Positions 1-8,638 of a stretch of DNA of 64,000 bases are shown here, in pieces; position 1 is the first letter of the stretch; each line of letters begins with the position of its first letter. This DNA comes from an uncultured Oscillibacter sp. GTDB taxonomy: Bacteria; Bacillota; Clostridia; Oscillospirales; Oscillospiraceae. The stretch covers positions 1-64,000 of the forward strand of contig CAJKKQ010000004.1 in the NCBI GenBank assembly GCA_905200545.1, read 5' to 3'. Made by a program: the position numbers and the translations under genes. The notes below the pieces were generated by a model, which saw nothing but the letters and a program-made list of their open reading frames with translations, ran no database searches and was not told where the DNA came from.

Positions 1-25
1 TGCCGGATAGGAACGGCAAAATTTT

Positions 26-394
26 TTACACTTCTATTACTTCTTTATCGCACACAAGAAAAATACCGGGGGATACCAGGACAGGGGCATTCGCCGCAGG
101 GCTGGCCGGGGCCATGGCCGCCGCCACCGGCGGCAGGGCCGTCACCACGCCGCCGTCCACGGAGCCGGTGGCCTCCGCCAGGTCATAGAGCCCCGGCAGG
201 TTGAAAATACTCAAAAACCCCCGGAGGCTCACCGGACAGAGGAGCCGGAACCCCACCACCAGCCACAGGGCATAGCGGTACTTCCGGGGTGCCCGGGTGA
301 GGGCCAGCCGCACCGCCAGCACCACCCCCATCACCGGCAGGGCCATGAGGGCCATGGAGAGGAGCCGGGAAAAAACCGCCGTCAGAAGTTCCAT
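26..394 (-). pseudogene. Truncated BlaR1/MecR1-like M56 membrane sensor
   Basis: The first 80 or so residues match the N-terminus of BlaR1/M56 sensors: a hydrophobic segment at about 8-30, a basic stretch, then an RYALW...FRLLCPVSL segment. Full family members are several hundred residues and carry an HExxH zinc site; this frame stops at 122 residues with neither protease nor sensor domain. The last 13 or so codons (below about position 66) become AT-rich, unlike the rest of the gene, so the 3' part seems replaced or deleted. Its start lies 2 bases beyond the stop of the BlaI gene, the usual blaI-blaR1 operon order. It is probably non-functional, although a short membrane protein cannot be excluded. 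Confidence 0.6.
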
Positions 395-396
395 GC

Positions 397-759
397 CTAT
401 CCCTCCTGATACGTCTCAATGAGATGCTTCAAATCCTCCGCCTCTTTTGCCGTCAGCTTCCGCCCGCCCATGAAGGCGGTGAGGAACCCCGGGAGAGAAC
501 CGCCGAAGGTCTTGTCCACGAAGGCCTCCGCCGCACGGTGGTCCACCGCCGCACGGGGCACGGCGGAGGTGACGGTGCTGCCCTCGTTGCGCAGCACGCC
601 CTTGTCGCAAAGCTTCTTCAACACCGTGTAGGTGGTGGACTTCTTCCACCCCAGCCTTTCCCCGCAGAGGGTCACCAGCTGCCCGGAGGCCACCGGCTCC
701 GATGCCCACACCACCCGCAAAAGGCGGTACTCACTGTCGCTGAGATGATGCTGCTCCAT
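397..759 (-). CDS. BlaI/MecI/CopY-family transcriptional repressor
   Basis: This 120-residue winged-helix repressor has the usual family length. The N-terminal half (about 5-75) carries the BlaI pattern LSDSEYRLLRVVW followed by WKKSTTYTVLKKLCDKGVL, the DNA-recognition helix and wing; the C-terminal half is the dimerisation region that is normally cleaved by BlaR1. A ribosome binding site (AGGAGGACG) precedes the ATG. Two inverted repeats in its promoter suggest autoregulation. Because the partner sensor is truncated, the usual proteolytic induction route is probably lost, so either another sensor acts on it or repression is constitutive. Confidence 0.88.
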   Translation of the reverse strand: MEQHHLSDSEYRLLRVVWASEPVASGQLVTLCGERLGWKKSTTYTVLKKLCDKGVLRNEGSTVTSAVPRAAVDHRAAEAFVDKTFGGSLPGFLTAFMGGRKLTAKEAEDLKHLIETYQEG

Positions 760-775
760 AACGTCCTCCTCTTTG

Positions 776-831
776 GTCTATGATAATCGACTTTCCGATT
801 CCAGTCTATAACAATAGACCAGCGTTGTCAA
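776..831 (-). promoter_or_regulatory. blaI promoter with two operator-like inverted repeats
   Basis: On the minus strand a TTGACA -35 box (831-826) and TAGACT -10 box (808-803) are 17 bp apart. GTCTAT-aaca-ATAGAC (804-819) overlaps the -10 box, and a near copy GTCTAT-gata-ATCGAC lies at 776-791, 28 bp away. The spacing and promoter overlap fit BlaI dimer sites; assignment to this BlaI is inference. Confidence 0.7.
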
Positions 832-904
832 CGGCGTTTTGCCGTCTCCGGCGGCAGAATTTCCACGGGTTTCCAGAGCGGCTGCGCCCCGGTGAAATTT
901 TAAC

Positions 905-935
905 TTGACCTTCCCCCGGGTGGAGGGTATATCCT
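905..935 (+). promoter_or_regulatory. MerR-type promoter/operator before serine hydrolase
   Basis: A TTGACC -35 box (905-910) and TATCCT -10 box (930-935) are separated by 19 bp, the long spacer typical of MerR-family promoters. The spacer holds an imperfect palindrome, ACCTTCC...GGAGGGT (908-928), like the operators of CueR- and BmrR-type regulators. No MerR gene is visible in the window. Confidence 0.6.
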
Positions 936-1004
936 ATCGGTACAGAAGCGGCGGCGGCCACGGCGGCCCGCCGCCCGGAGCAGACAAGAAGAGAAAGGAA
1001 GTCG

Positions 1005-3065
1005 ATGGAAATGAAGAGAAAATTCCCGCGTCTGGCCGCTCTGGCAGTGGCTCTGGCCCTGGCGGTGAGCATGGTTTTGCCCGCCGCCGCCGCGGATGCC
1101 GCCCCAGTGGAGACCGCGGCCCAGGAGGCCATGACCTACGCCGCCACCTACGGCCAGGCAGTGAGCATCCAGTACGCCCTGTGGCAGGACGGGGAAATCA
1201 CCGCCGCCGGCGGCAGCGGCGTCTACTCCAAGACGGAAAACCGGGCCCTGACAGAGGACATCCTCTACGGCGTGGGCTCCGTCAGCAAGATCTACACCAC
1301 CGTGGCGGTGATGCAGCTGGCGGAAAAAGGCAAGGTGAACCTGGACGCTCCGGTGACCCGGTATCTGAAAGACTTCAAGATGGCGGATCCCCGCTATGAG
1401 GACATCACGGTACGGATGCTGCTCAACCACTCCTCCGGCATCATGGGCACGGGCCTCTCCGGCGCCGTCCTCTTTGACGACACGGATCCCTCCGCCACCG
1501 ACGGGCTGCTGGAAGCCCTCGCCACCCAGCGCCTGGCGGCAGCTCCCGGAGAGTACAGCGTCTACTGCAACGACGGCTTCACCCTGGCGGAGCTGGTGGT
1601 GGAGGCCGTCAGCGGCATGGACTTCATGGACTATGTGCGATCCAACATTCTCTCCCCGGCGGGCCTCTCCTCCACCTTCGCCCCCGGAGACGACTTCGAC
1701 ACCTCCCGTCTGGCCAAAACCTACACCGGCTCCGACACCCGGGCCCTGCCCCAGGACTGCCTCACCGCCGTGGGCGCCGGCGGCATGTACGCCACCGCCT
1801 CGGACCTGGCGTCCTTTGGCGGCGCTCTGACGGGGACACAGCTGCTGAAGACCTCCTCCCTGGAGGCTATGGCCTATCCCGAGTACAGCCGGGGCGTCTG
1901 GCCCGACGATACTCTGGACTCCCTGGCCTACGGCCTGGGCTGGGACAACATGGCCCTCTACCCCTTCTGCCAGAGCGGTATCACAGCTCTGGCCAAGGGC
2001 GGCGACACCCTGCGCTATCACGCCGCCCTGGTGGTGTTGCCGGAGTATGACATGGCCGCCGCAGTGGTGAGTTCCGGCGGCGTGTCCACCTACAACCAGA
2101 TGGCCGCCGGGAAGATCCTCATTGCCGCCCTGGCGGAGGAGGGCGTCACGGTGGACGAGAGCATCCCCGCCCTGCCGGAGGCCGCCTCCGCCGCCATGCC
2201 CCAGGAGATGAAGGACTATGCCGGGTACTATGCCTCCACCACCGTCCAGTACAAGGTGGAGATCAGCGATGACGGCACGCTGACCCTCCACTGCACCACT
2301 TACCCCGTCTCCGTGCCGGATCAGACCTTCACCTATTGCTCCGACGGCACCTTCCGGGACGCTATAGGTTCCGCAGCTCTCTCCTTTGTGGAGGAGGACA
2401 ACGGCGAGACCTATCTCCACCAGAAGGCCGTCTCTCCCCTGCCGGGACTGGGCGGCCTGCCCACCTCCAACTACGCGGCGGTGAAGCTGGCGGACAATGC
2501 GGTGACGCCGGAGCTCCAGTCGGTGTGGGATGACCTGCTCACCATGAGCCTTCTGCCTATGGATGAAAAATACGACTCCCAGATCTATCTGGCCCTGGGG
2601 GAGGCTGTGGGCGAGGTGCCGGATTCCATCCCCGGCTACATGGGCGCCGCCCGGATCACGGACGAAACCGCAGCCCTCTTCGCCGCCCGGGTGCCCGGCA
2701 CAGGCGGCCGTGACGGCATGGACTACCACCTGGAAGACCGCAGCGGCATCACCTGGGTCAGCGTGGGACAGAGTGCCTACATGGACCTTGCCGGTGCGCC
2801 GGAGCTCTTCACCGGCTCCGGCTGGGCCTACACCACCGTCCAGTCCGACGGCTATGCCCGCTGGTACCAGGTGGGAGCCGCCGCCGGGAAGACCATGACC
2901 GTCCAGGCGCCCCAGGATGCGGGCTTCTGGGTCTATAACGCCGACGGCACCGTAGCGGCCTCCTCCGTACTGTGGGGGGACACCGCCGTGACGCTGCCGG
3001 AAGGCGGCCTGGTGGTCTTCGCCGGAGATCCCGGCGCCCGGTTCCACCTGCGCTTTGCCGCCTGA
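1005..3065 (+). CDS. Secreted serine hydrolase (class C beta-lactamase/PBP family)
   Basis: This 686-residue protein begins with a signal peptide (basic start, hydrophobic core to about residue 30, AAA-D cleavage region). The family catalytic motifs are present in order: S92-V-S-K95 (nucleophile Ser and Lys), Y187-C-N189, and K331-G-G. The catalytic domain spans about 45-370; the remaining 300 residues form an additional C-terminal part that may be an accessory lobe. Substrate cannot be told from the sequence; D-alanyl peptides, esters or beta-lactams are all handled by this family. The ATG at 1005 follows AAAGGAAG. It is transcribed alone from a MerR-type promoter and ends at a terminator. 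The neighbouring BlaI gene makes a link to cell-wall stress possible but unproven. Confidence 0.85.
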   Translation: MEMKRKFPRLAALAVALALAVSMVLPAAAADAAPVETAAQEAMTYAATYGQAVSIQYALWQDGEITAAGGSGVYSKTENRALTEDILYGVGSVSKIYTTVAVMQLAEKGKVNLDAPVTRYLKDFKMADPRYEDITVRMLLNHSSGIMGTGLSGAVLFDDTDPSATDGLLEALATQRLAAAPGEYSVYCNDGFTLAELVVEAVSGMDFMDYVRSNILSPAGLSSTFAPGDDFDTSRLAKTYTGSDTRALPQDCLTAVGAGGMYATASDLASFGGALTGTQLLKTSSLEAMAYPEYSRGVWPDDTLDSLAYGLGWDNMALYPFCQSGITALAKGGDTLRYHAALVVLPEYDMAAAVVSSGGVSTYNQMAAGKILIAALAEEGVTVDESIPALPEAASAAMPQEMKDYAGYYASTTVQYKVEISDDGTLTLHCTTYPVSVPDQTFTYCSDGTFRDAIGSAALSFVEEDNGETYLHQKAVSPLPGLGGLPTSNYAAVKLADNAVTPELQSVWDDLLTMSLLPMDEKYDSQIYLALGEAVGEVPDSIPGYMGAARITDETAALFAARVPGTGGRDGMDYHLEDRSGITWVSVGQSAYMDLAGAPELFTGSGWAYTTVQSDGYARWYQVGAAAGKTMTVQAPQDAGFWVYNADGTVAASSVLWGDTAVTLPEGGLVVFAGDPGARFHLRFAA

Positions 3066-3080
3066 TGGTACCCAAACAAA

Positions 3081-3112
3081 AACAGGAGAGCATCTGCTCT
3101 CCTGTTTTTTTG
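3081..3112 (+). terminator. Intrinsic terminator after serine hydrolase
   Basis: AACAGGAGAGCATCTGCTCTCCTGTT-type stem-loop followed by a run of seven T. The lacI-type gene converges from the other side and may share it. Confidence 0.85.
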
Positions 3113-3123
3113 CGGTTATGTGC

Positions 3124-4140
3124 TCAGCGGTCCGAGTGGGCCCAGGACTGGGGGGCGTTGTAGGGCCGGTAGGCGGAGGTGAGGACTTTTTCAAAGATGG
3201 GGGCGTCGGGCTTTTCGATGCGCCGGAGGATCTGCTCCCCAGCGGCCTCGCCCAGCTCCACCACCGGCTGGACGATGGAGTCCATCTGGTTGGAATAAAG
3301 CTGATAGAGGTTGGAATCATAGTCCATGAAGCTCACCAGATCGATGTCCCGGGACAGGTCGTACCCCTTTTTATGGAGGTAGATCATGGTCTCCGAGGCC
3401 ATGAGGCCCTGGCAGACGATGATGGCGTCGCACTTTTGCTCCAGCAGCTCCTCCAGGCAGGCCTGGGCGCTGTTTTCCATGGAGTCGCCGTAGCGGATCA
3501 GCTCCGGATCATCCGGCAGCCCACAGTCCGCCACCGCCTGCTGGTAGGCGCTGATGCGCTCCTTGGTGGTGGACAGGCGGGGCAGCCCGCCGATGATGCC
3601 GATGCGCTGGTCGCCCTTTCCCGCCAGGCGGCAGACGCTGCGGTAAATGGGCTGGAAGTTGGACACGCAGATGGAGGAGTACTTCTTGGTCTCAAAAGTA
3701 CGGTCCACCAGCACCACCGGGAATCCCGCCGGGATCATCTGGTCGAAGCGGTCGAAATCATCCATGGTGCTGGCGATCAGCAGTCCGTCCACCAGCCCCG
3801 CCGTCAGCAGTCGCACGTTGGTCTCCTCCCGGTCCATATCCTCCTTGGTGTTGGCGATGATGAGATGATAGCCGTGCATGGAGAGATAGTTTTCCACGGA
3901 TTCGATCATGGTGGCGAAGAATTTATTGGAGATATCGGGCACAATAAAGCCCACCGTCTTCTTTTTTCCGGTGCGGAAGCTTCGGGCGGAGGCGTCCGGC
4001 GTGTAGCCCAGCTCCGCGATGGCACTGTACACCTTCTCCTTGGTCTCACTGGAGACGTAGCGGGTGTTGTTGATGGTGTGGGAAACGGTGGCGGTGGAGA
4101 CCCCCGCCAGCTTGGCCACGTCGCTGATGGTCACTTTCAT
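3124..4140 (-). CDS. LacI-family transcriptional regulator
   Basis: This 338-residue protein is standard LacI/GalR length. The N-terminal helix-turn-helix (about 4-25, SDVAKLAGVSTATVSHTINN) and hinge helix (about 45-58) are intact and are followed by a periplasmic-binding-like effector domain starting at FIVPDISNKFFA. The gene is divergent from gap, and a perfect LacI-type palindrome lies in the gap leader, so control of glyceraldehyde-3-phosphate dehydrogenase is likely. Its own promoter is TTGACG-17-TATACT, with half-operators TTGCGCAA and ATTTGCGTAA in its leader suggesting autoregulation. The effector is unknown; it differs from Bacillus CggR, which is a SorC-type protein. Confidence 0.92.
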   Translation of the reverse strand: MKVTISDVAKLAGVSTATVSHTINNTRYVSSETKEKVYSAIAELGYTPDASARSFRTGKKKTVGFIVPDISNKFFATMIESVENYLSMHGYHLIIANTKEDMDREETNVRLLTAGLVDGLLIASTMDDFDRFDQMIPAGFPVVLVDRTFETKKYSSICVSNFQPIYRSVCRLAGKGDQRIGIIGGLPRLSTTKERISAYQQAVADCGLPDDPELIRYGDSMENSAQACLEELLEQKCDAIIVCQGLMASETMIYLHKKGYDLSRDIDLVSFMDYDSNLYQLYSNQMDSIVQPVVELGEAAGEQILRRIEKPDAPIFEKVLTSAYRPYNAPQSWAHSDR

Positions 4141-4207
4141 GATTTAAACCCTCTTGCGCAATGTGTTTTATTGGCAGATTCCATTTGCGTAATCAATTAA
4201 CTTCCTC

Positions 4208-4236
4208 AGTATATGCCACCATACTCCCCGCGTCAA
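4208..4236 (-). promoter_or_regulatory. Promoter of the LacI-family gene
   Basis: TTGACG -35 (4236-4231), 17-bp spacer, TATACT -10 (4213-4208). Half-sites TTGCGCAA (4154-4161) and TTTGCGTAA (near 4183-4192) lie downstream in the leader. Confidence 0.7.
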
Positions 4237-4334
4237 GTGCTTTCCGACGGCTTTCTCGCAATTTTATGGAAAAGGTGTCCTTTTTTTATCCATAATTCAC
4301 AACATGCCCTTAATATTGTTATAAGAAATGCCAG

Positions 4335-4363
4335 TTGTCAGAACAAAACCCGTGTGATATCAT
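4335..4363 (+). promoter_or_regulatory. gap promoter
   Basis: TTGTCA -35 (4335-4340), 17-bp spacer and TATCAT -10 (4358-4363). Transcription should start near 4370, just upstream of the LacI-type operator. Confidence 0.75.
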
Positions 4364-4382
4364 GCTGATATAAACGATTAGG

Positions 4383-4406
4383 CAAAACGTTTGCGCAAAC
4401 GTTTTG
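4383..4406. promoter_or_regulatory. LacI-type operator in gap leader
   Basis: A perfect 24-bp palindrome with core CGTTTGCGCAAACG and central CG, typical of LacI/PurR/CcpA-type sites. It starts about 20 bp after the -10 box, where a bound repressor would block elongation or clearance. Confidence 0.8.
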
Positions 4407-4415
4407 GCGGTGTGA

Positions 4416-5468
<1,053 letters not shown>

Positions 5469-5485
5469 TTTTCCCCGCATCTTCC

Positions 5486-5515
5486 GCCCCGGGCCCTTTG
5501 GCCCGGGGCTTTTTT
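5486..5515 (+). terminator. gap terminator
   Basis: GCCCCGGGCCC-tttg-GCCCGGGGC stem-loop followed by TTTTTT. Confidence 0.9.
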
Positions 5516-5549
5516 GCGCCTTTTGCCGGAACGGATGCCGACAGGCAGC

Positions 5550-5953
5550 AAAAAAGCGCCGGTTGCCCGGCGCGGCCTCCCATGTACAGCACAACCCCCC
5601 GCTCGCTCCAACGACGAACGGGGGGCCTACTCCTGGATCGGATTTTCCAATACTTTTACCTCTTGCTTTCTTTGACTACCGCTGGATCCCAGTCATGCTT
5701 GGGGAAATCAATCAGGAAACTCGGGGAAACTCAGGTATTTGCCAATCCTTAAAACATCGGTTACACGCAGATTCTTGCTCTGGTCTTTACCAAAACTTCT
5801 CTCGTGTGGCTCATCATAGTGAGGTGTGTTTCGTTTTTGGGTTCTTCCGGAGTTCGCGCGGTTTTAATGTGGACTGGTTTCCATACGGCGCTGGGATGAG
5901 GATGAATTTGAACCTCTGAGCTTCTTAGCCCATTGGACTCACTCCCTTCCTGT
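5550..5953 (-). ncRNA. Candidate structured non-coding RNA, about 400 nt, family not assigned
   Basis: Reading the minus strand, a strong promoter (5988-5960) is followed by about 400 nt with no plausible ORF and then an intrinsic terminator (GCGCCGG-ttgc-CCGGCGC and six U at 5573-5550). The stretch is clearly more AT-rich than its neighbours. Visible helices include CCCCCCG.../...CGGGGGG (5595-5605 with 5615-5625, one G-U pair), ACACG/CGTGT (5763-5767 with 5803-5807) enclosing short TGGT/ACCA and CAGA/TCTG hairpins, and CTCA/TGAG (5810-5823). It lacks the tmRNA CCA end, the SRP GGAAGGAAGCAG loop and RNase P core motifs. A raiA-, 6S- or other Firmicutes-type ornate RNA is possible; I could not assign it. 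Confidence 0.65.
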
Positions 5954-5959
5954 GTCTAC

Positions 5960-5988
5960 AATGTACAATACTTTTCTGAAAATGTCAA
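5960..5988 (-). promoter_or_regulatory. Promoter of the candidate RNA
   Basis: Perfect TTGACA -35 box (5988-5983), 17-bp spacer, TACATT -10 box (5965-5960). It points into the ORF-free stretch and away from the FliB-like gene. Confidence 0.75.
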
Positions 5989-6072
5989 GTGTATTTGTGC
6001 AATTTTACATTTTTCATAAATGCAAATCGATTGCCGTCAGCAAGGTGCACAAATGTGTGGCCGAGTGTACCC

Positions 6073-7095
6073 TCACCCCTCCAGCTGCCGCAAAAAGGCC
6101 GCTGCACAGAGCCCCGGATCCTCCCGGAACGCCGCCCCCAGGGTCTCGAGATTCTCCTCGCTGTGCTCGATCTCGCAGCTCAGGCGGCGCACCGCCTCGG
6201 AAAAGCCGCACACGCCCGCCAGGCGCCGGGCCGTGAGCACCATGAGGATGCAAAACTGGACCCGGCCCACCAGGTCCCCGTCGTTCACCGACTTGAGGAG
6301 GTAGCGGAAGGCAAAGTATGCCCCCACCCGCTCCAGCAGCGCCTCCGGCACCGGCGCATCCTCCGCCGCCGCTGCCCGGCCCAGCAGGTCCCGCCAGTCC
6401 CCGTCCAGGGTCTCCAGGCCGGAGAGCACCTCCAGGGCGTGGGGAAAGAGCCCCGGCCCGGCGGGAACTTCCACCTCCGGCGCCTCCCACTGCGCCGCCA
6501 GGTCCGCCAGCTCCTCCCCCCGGTCGGCATCCAGAAGGGCCTGTGCCTCCAGGGCCAGCAGCAAAAATCGCTCCATCCGCTCCTCCAGCGGCCGCTGCCG
6601 CGCCTCCAGTTCCCGGAGCATCCGGTCCCGGAGAGGCACCAGCCCCGCAAGCCACGGATCCCCGGGCTCCTCCGCCTCTGCGGTCTCCCGCTCCGGGAAG
6701 GTCAGGGGAGCCTCACTCCCCAGCAGCAGCTCCAGGGCCGCCGGGCAGGAGGCGCTGAGACTCATTTCCCGGAAGGGGCCGTAGTCCTCAACAAAGCGGG
6801 GATGGGCCCGGCAGGTAACGGAGGTGGCCTCCGGCCCCAGCTGCCGGTGGATCTCGCACAGGTTCTCCCCGTCCAGAAAGGGGCAGCGGCCGCCGGAGAG
6901 GGGGAAGCAGACATCTCCGTCTTCGTCCACCGCCATGGCGGAGCGGAGCTTCTCCCCCAGAGGGCCGGGAACTTTTCCATAAAGGCGGGCCGTCTCCTCA
7001 TCAATGACCACCTCCCACTTTTCGCAGCAGGTGTGGGGGCACGCTCCCGCCAGGCAGCGGAACGCCCCGTAATAATCCGGTTCCCGGACACGCAT
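6073..7095 (-). CDS. fliB: FliB-type (flagellin lysine-N-methylase family) cysteine-rich protein
   Basis: A 340-residue protein with the family signature: CPHTCCEKW near residue 20, C-PF-x-DGENLCEIH near 70-80 and a CRAHPRF motif near 95, clustered cysteines expected to bind an Fe-S centre. FliB of Salmonella methylates flagellin lysines. No flagellar gene lies in the window, and many Clostridia carry this family without obvious flagellar context, so the substrate is uncertain. It ends about 15 nt upstream of the Crp/Fnr gene reading frame and both are on the minus strand; it is likely co-transcribed downstream of that regulator. Confidence 0.8.
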   Translation of the reverse strand: MRVREPDYYGAFRCLAGACPHTCCEKWEVVIDEETARLYGKVPGPLGEKLRSAMAVDEDGDVCFPLSGGRCPFLDGENLCEIHRQLGPEATSVTCRAHPRFVEDYGPFREMSLSASCPAALELLLGSEAPLTFPERETAEAEEPGDPWLAGLVPLRDRMLRELEARQRPLEERMERFLLLALEAQALLDADRGEELADLAAQWEAPEVEVPAGPGLFPHALEVLSGLETLDGDWRDLLGRAAAAEDAPVPEALLERVGAYFAFRYLLKSVNDGDLVGRVQFCILMVLTARRLAGVCGFSEAVRRLSCEIEHSEENLETLGAAFREDPGLCAAAFLRQLEG

Positions 7096-7109
7096 GATCC
7101 TCTCTCCTC

Positions 7110-7784
7110 TCAGTCTGTCAGTTCTTCGGGGCGCAGCAGGTGGAAGTGGTTCTTCCGGAAGGTCAGCACCCCCTCATCCCGGAGCTTGCCCAGGGCGGCG
7201 GACATGGCGCTGCGGTCCACCGCCAGAAAATCCGCCAGCTGTTGGCGGTCCAGGGGAATGTCGAACTCCGGCGTCCCCGCCGCCAGGGCCGCGGCGGAGA
7301 GATAGCTCAGGAGCTTGTCCCGGGTGGTGCGCCGGGCCATGTGCCCCATCTTCCGGGTGAGGGCCAGGTTCTTCCCCGCCAGCAGCGCCGTGAGATTTTC
7401 CGTCAGCCGGGCGTGGAAAGTACAGGCGTTGGAGCAGCCGGAGAGGACCCGGCGGGCGTCAAGAAACAGCACCTCCGTCTCCTCCGCGGCCAGGACCGTC
7501 ACCTCCAGAGGCTCCCCGGCCAGCGCGTAGGACTCGGCAAAGACATCTCGGGGCCCCGCCAGCCCCACAATGGTGCGGCTGCCCCAGAAGTCCTCCTTTA
7601 CCACGTGGACGGCGCCGGAGAGCACCAGCCCCAGCCGCGCCGTCCGCTCTCCCCGGCGCAGCACCGTCTCCCCCTTTCCATAGCGGCGGCGGGTGGCCTC
7701 CACGCACCCCAGCAATGCCTCCAGTTCCTGGGGATCAATCCCCCGGAACAGGGGCGAGGGGAGCATCTCCGGTACGATTTCCAA
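7110..7784 (-). CDS. Crp/Fnr-family regulator, possibly HcpR-like
   Basis: I chose the TTG at 7784 (AAAGGGGG lies 7 nt upstream), giving 224 residues; the longer frame would overlap the divergent ferredoxin gene. The cyclic-nucleotide-like sensor domain spans about 15-115 (GETVLRRGERTARLGLVLSGAV), followed by a dimerisation helix and a C-terminal winged helix (DRQQLADFLAVDRSAMSAALGKL). No FNR-type N-terminal cysteine cluster is seen. Divergence from two ferredoxins resembles HcpR/nitrosative-stress loci of anaerobes, but the hcp gene itself is absent, so that role is inference. Confidence 0.82.
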   Translation of the reverse strand: MEIVPEMLPSPLFRGIDPQELEALLGCVEATRRRYGKGETVLRRGERTARLGLVLSGAVHVVKEDFWGSRTIVGLAGPRDVFAESYALAGEPLEVTVLAAEETEVLFLDARRVLSGCSNACTFHARLTENLTALLAGKNLALTRKMGHMARRTTRDKLLSYLSAAALAAGTPEFDIPLDRQQLADFLAVDRSAMSAALGKLRDEGVLTFRKNHFHLLRPEELTD

Positions 7785-7800
7785 AAAAATTCCCCCTTTC

Positions 7801-7858
7801 GTTGGAAATCCAACATACTTTTTATCCTGATTGTACGATACTATCCACATGAAAGCAA
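7801..7858 (-). promoter_or_regulatory. Crp/Fnr gene promoter and leader palindrome
   Basis: TTGCTT -35 (7858-7853), 17-bp spacer, TACAAT -10 (7835-7830). GTTGGA-aa-TCCAAC (7801-7814), a perfect 6-bp-arm palindrome, lies next to the ribosome binding site and may be an autoregulatory site. I could not pick a convincing divergent promoter for the ferredoxin gene. Confidence 0.55.
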
Positions 7859-7893
7859 GAACAACGTTTGAAACGGAAAAAAGGAGAAACACT

Positions 7894-8607
7894 ATGATTC
7901 GGAGGATCATTGAAATCGACCGGGAAAAGTGCAACGGCTGCGGCGCCTGCGCGGCGGCCTGCCACGAGGGTGCCATCGGCATGGTGGACGGCAAGGCCCA
8001 GCTGCTGCGGGACGACTACTGCGACGGCCTGGGAGACTGCCTGCCCACCTGCCCCACCGGCGCCATCACCTTTGTGGAGCGGGAAGCGGCCGCCTATGAC
8101 GAGGCGGCGGTAAAGGCCCGGCAGGCCGCCCAGGCCGCTCCCCTGCCCTGCGGCTGCCCCGGCAGCGCCGCTGCGGTGCTGCGGGGAGGAGAGAGCTGCT
8201 GCGACGCGGCCCCGGCTGCCGCTCCTGCCGCGGCGGGCCCCGTGTCGGAGCTGCGCCAGTGGCCGGTACAGCTGAAGCTGTTGCCGGTGGAGGCCCCCTA
8301 CTACAACGGGGCAAAGCTCCTGGTGGCGGCGGACTGCACCGCTTTCTCCCGGGCGGACTTCCATGAGCGGTTCATGCGGGGCCGCATCACCGTCATCGGC
8401 TGTCCCAAGCTGGATGAGGGGGACTACACGGAGAAGCTCACGGAGATCCTCCGCCGCAACGACATCCGGGAGGTCACCGTGGTGCGTATGGAGGTGCCCT
8501 GCTGCGGCGGAATCCAGCGTGCCGTGGAAAACGCCCTGCGGGCAAGCGGCAAGTTCCTTCCCTGGCAGGTAGTGACCCTGGGCCGGGACGGAACCATTCT
8601 GGACTGA
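7894..8607 (+). CDS. 4Fe-4S ferredoxin-type protein with extended C-terminal domain
   Basis: A 237-residue protein; the ATG at 7894 is preceded by AAGGAG at the right distance, so the longer upstream frame is rejected. Residues about 8-60 hold two 4Fe-4S motifs: CNGCGACAAAC and a second partial cluster CDGLGDCLPTCPTG. After an Ala-rich linker with CGCPGS and ESCCDAAP, residues 110-237 form a conserved domain with CPKLDEGDYTEKL and VPCCGGI. The same architecture occurs in Clostridia beside Crp/Fnr regulators and hcp; the C-terminal cysteines may bind a further metal site. It is followed at 31 nt by a small ferredoxin, probably one operon. Confidence 0.85.
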   Translation: MIRRIIEIDREKCNGCGACAAACHEGAIGMVDGKAQLLRDDYCDGLGDCLPTCPTGAITFVEREAAAYDEAAVKARQAAQAAPLPCGCPGSAAAVLRGGESCCDAAPAAAPAAAGPVSELRQWPVQLKLLPVEAPYYNGAKLLVAADCTAFSRADFHERFMRGRITVIGCPKLDEGDYTEKLTEILRRNDIREVTVVRMEVPCCGGIQRAVENALRASGKFLPWQVVTLGRDGTILD

Positions 8608-8638
8608 GTGAATTTTGAATCTGAAAGGAGATCTTGCT

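Noticed and set aside
1-27. TGCCG...CGGCA inverted repeat followed by T-run at the window edge, as an insertion-sequence end
   Set aside because: Only 5 bp arms, no direct repeat or transposase visible; a short terminator is as likely.
900-3320. Very long minus-strand open frame (about 800 codons) opposite the serine hydrolase
   Set aside because: It is a shadow of the GC-rich sense gene: Gly/His/Arg-rich composition, no domain, no ribosome binding site. Similar long antisense frames lie opposite spoVAF, phoR, pstCA, mutS2, uvrA and uvrB.
5880-5945. tRNA-like string with a TTCAAAT loop on the minus strand
   Set aside because: The T-stem does not pair and no acceptor or anticodon stem forms; it is part of the candidate RNA.
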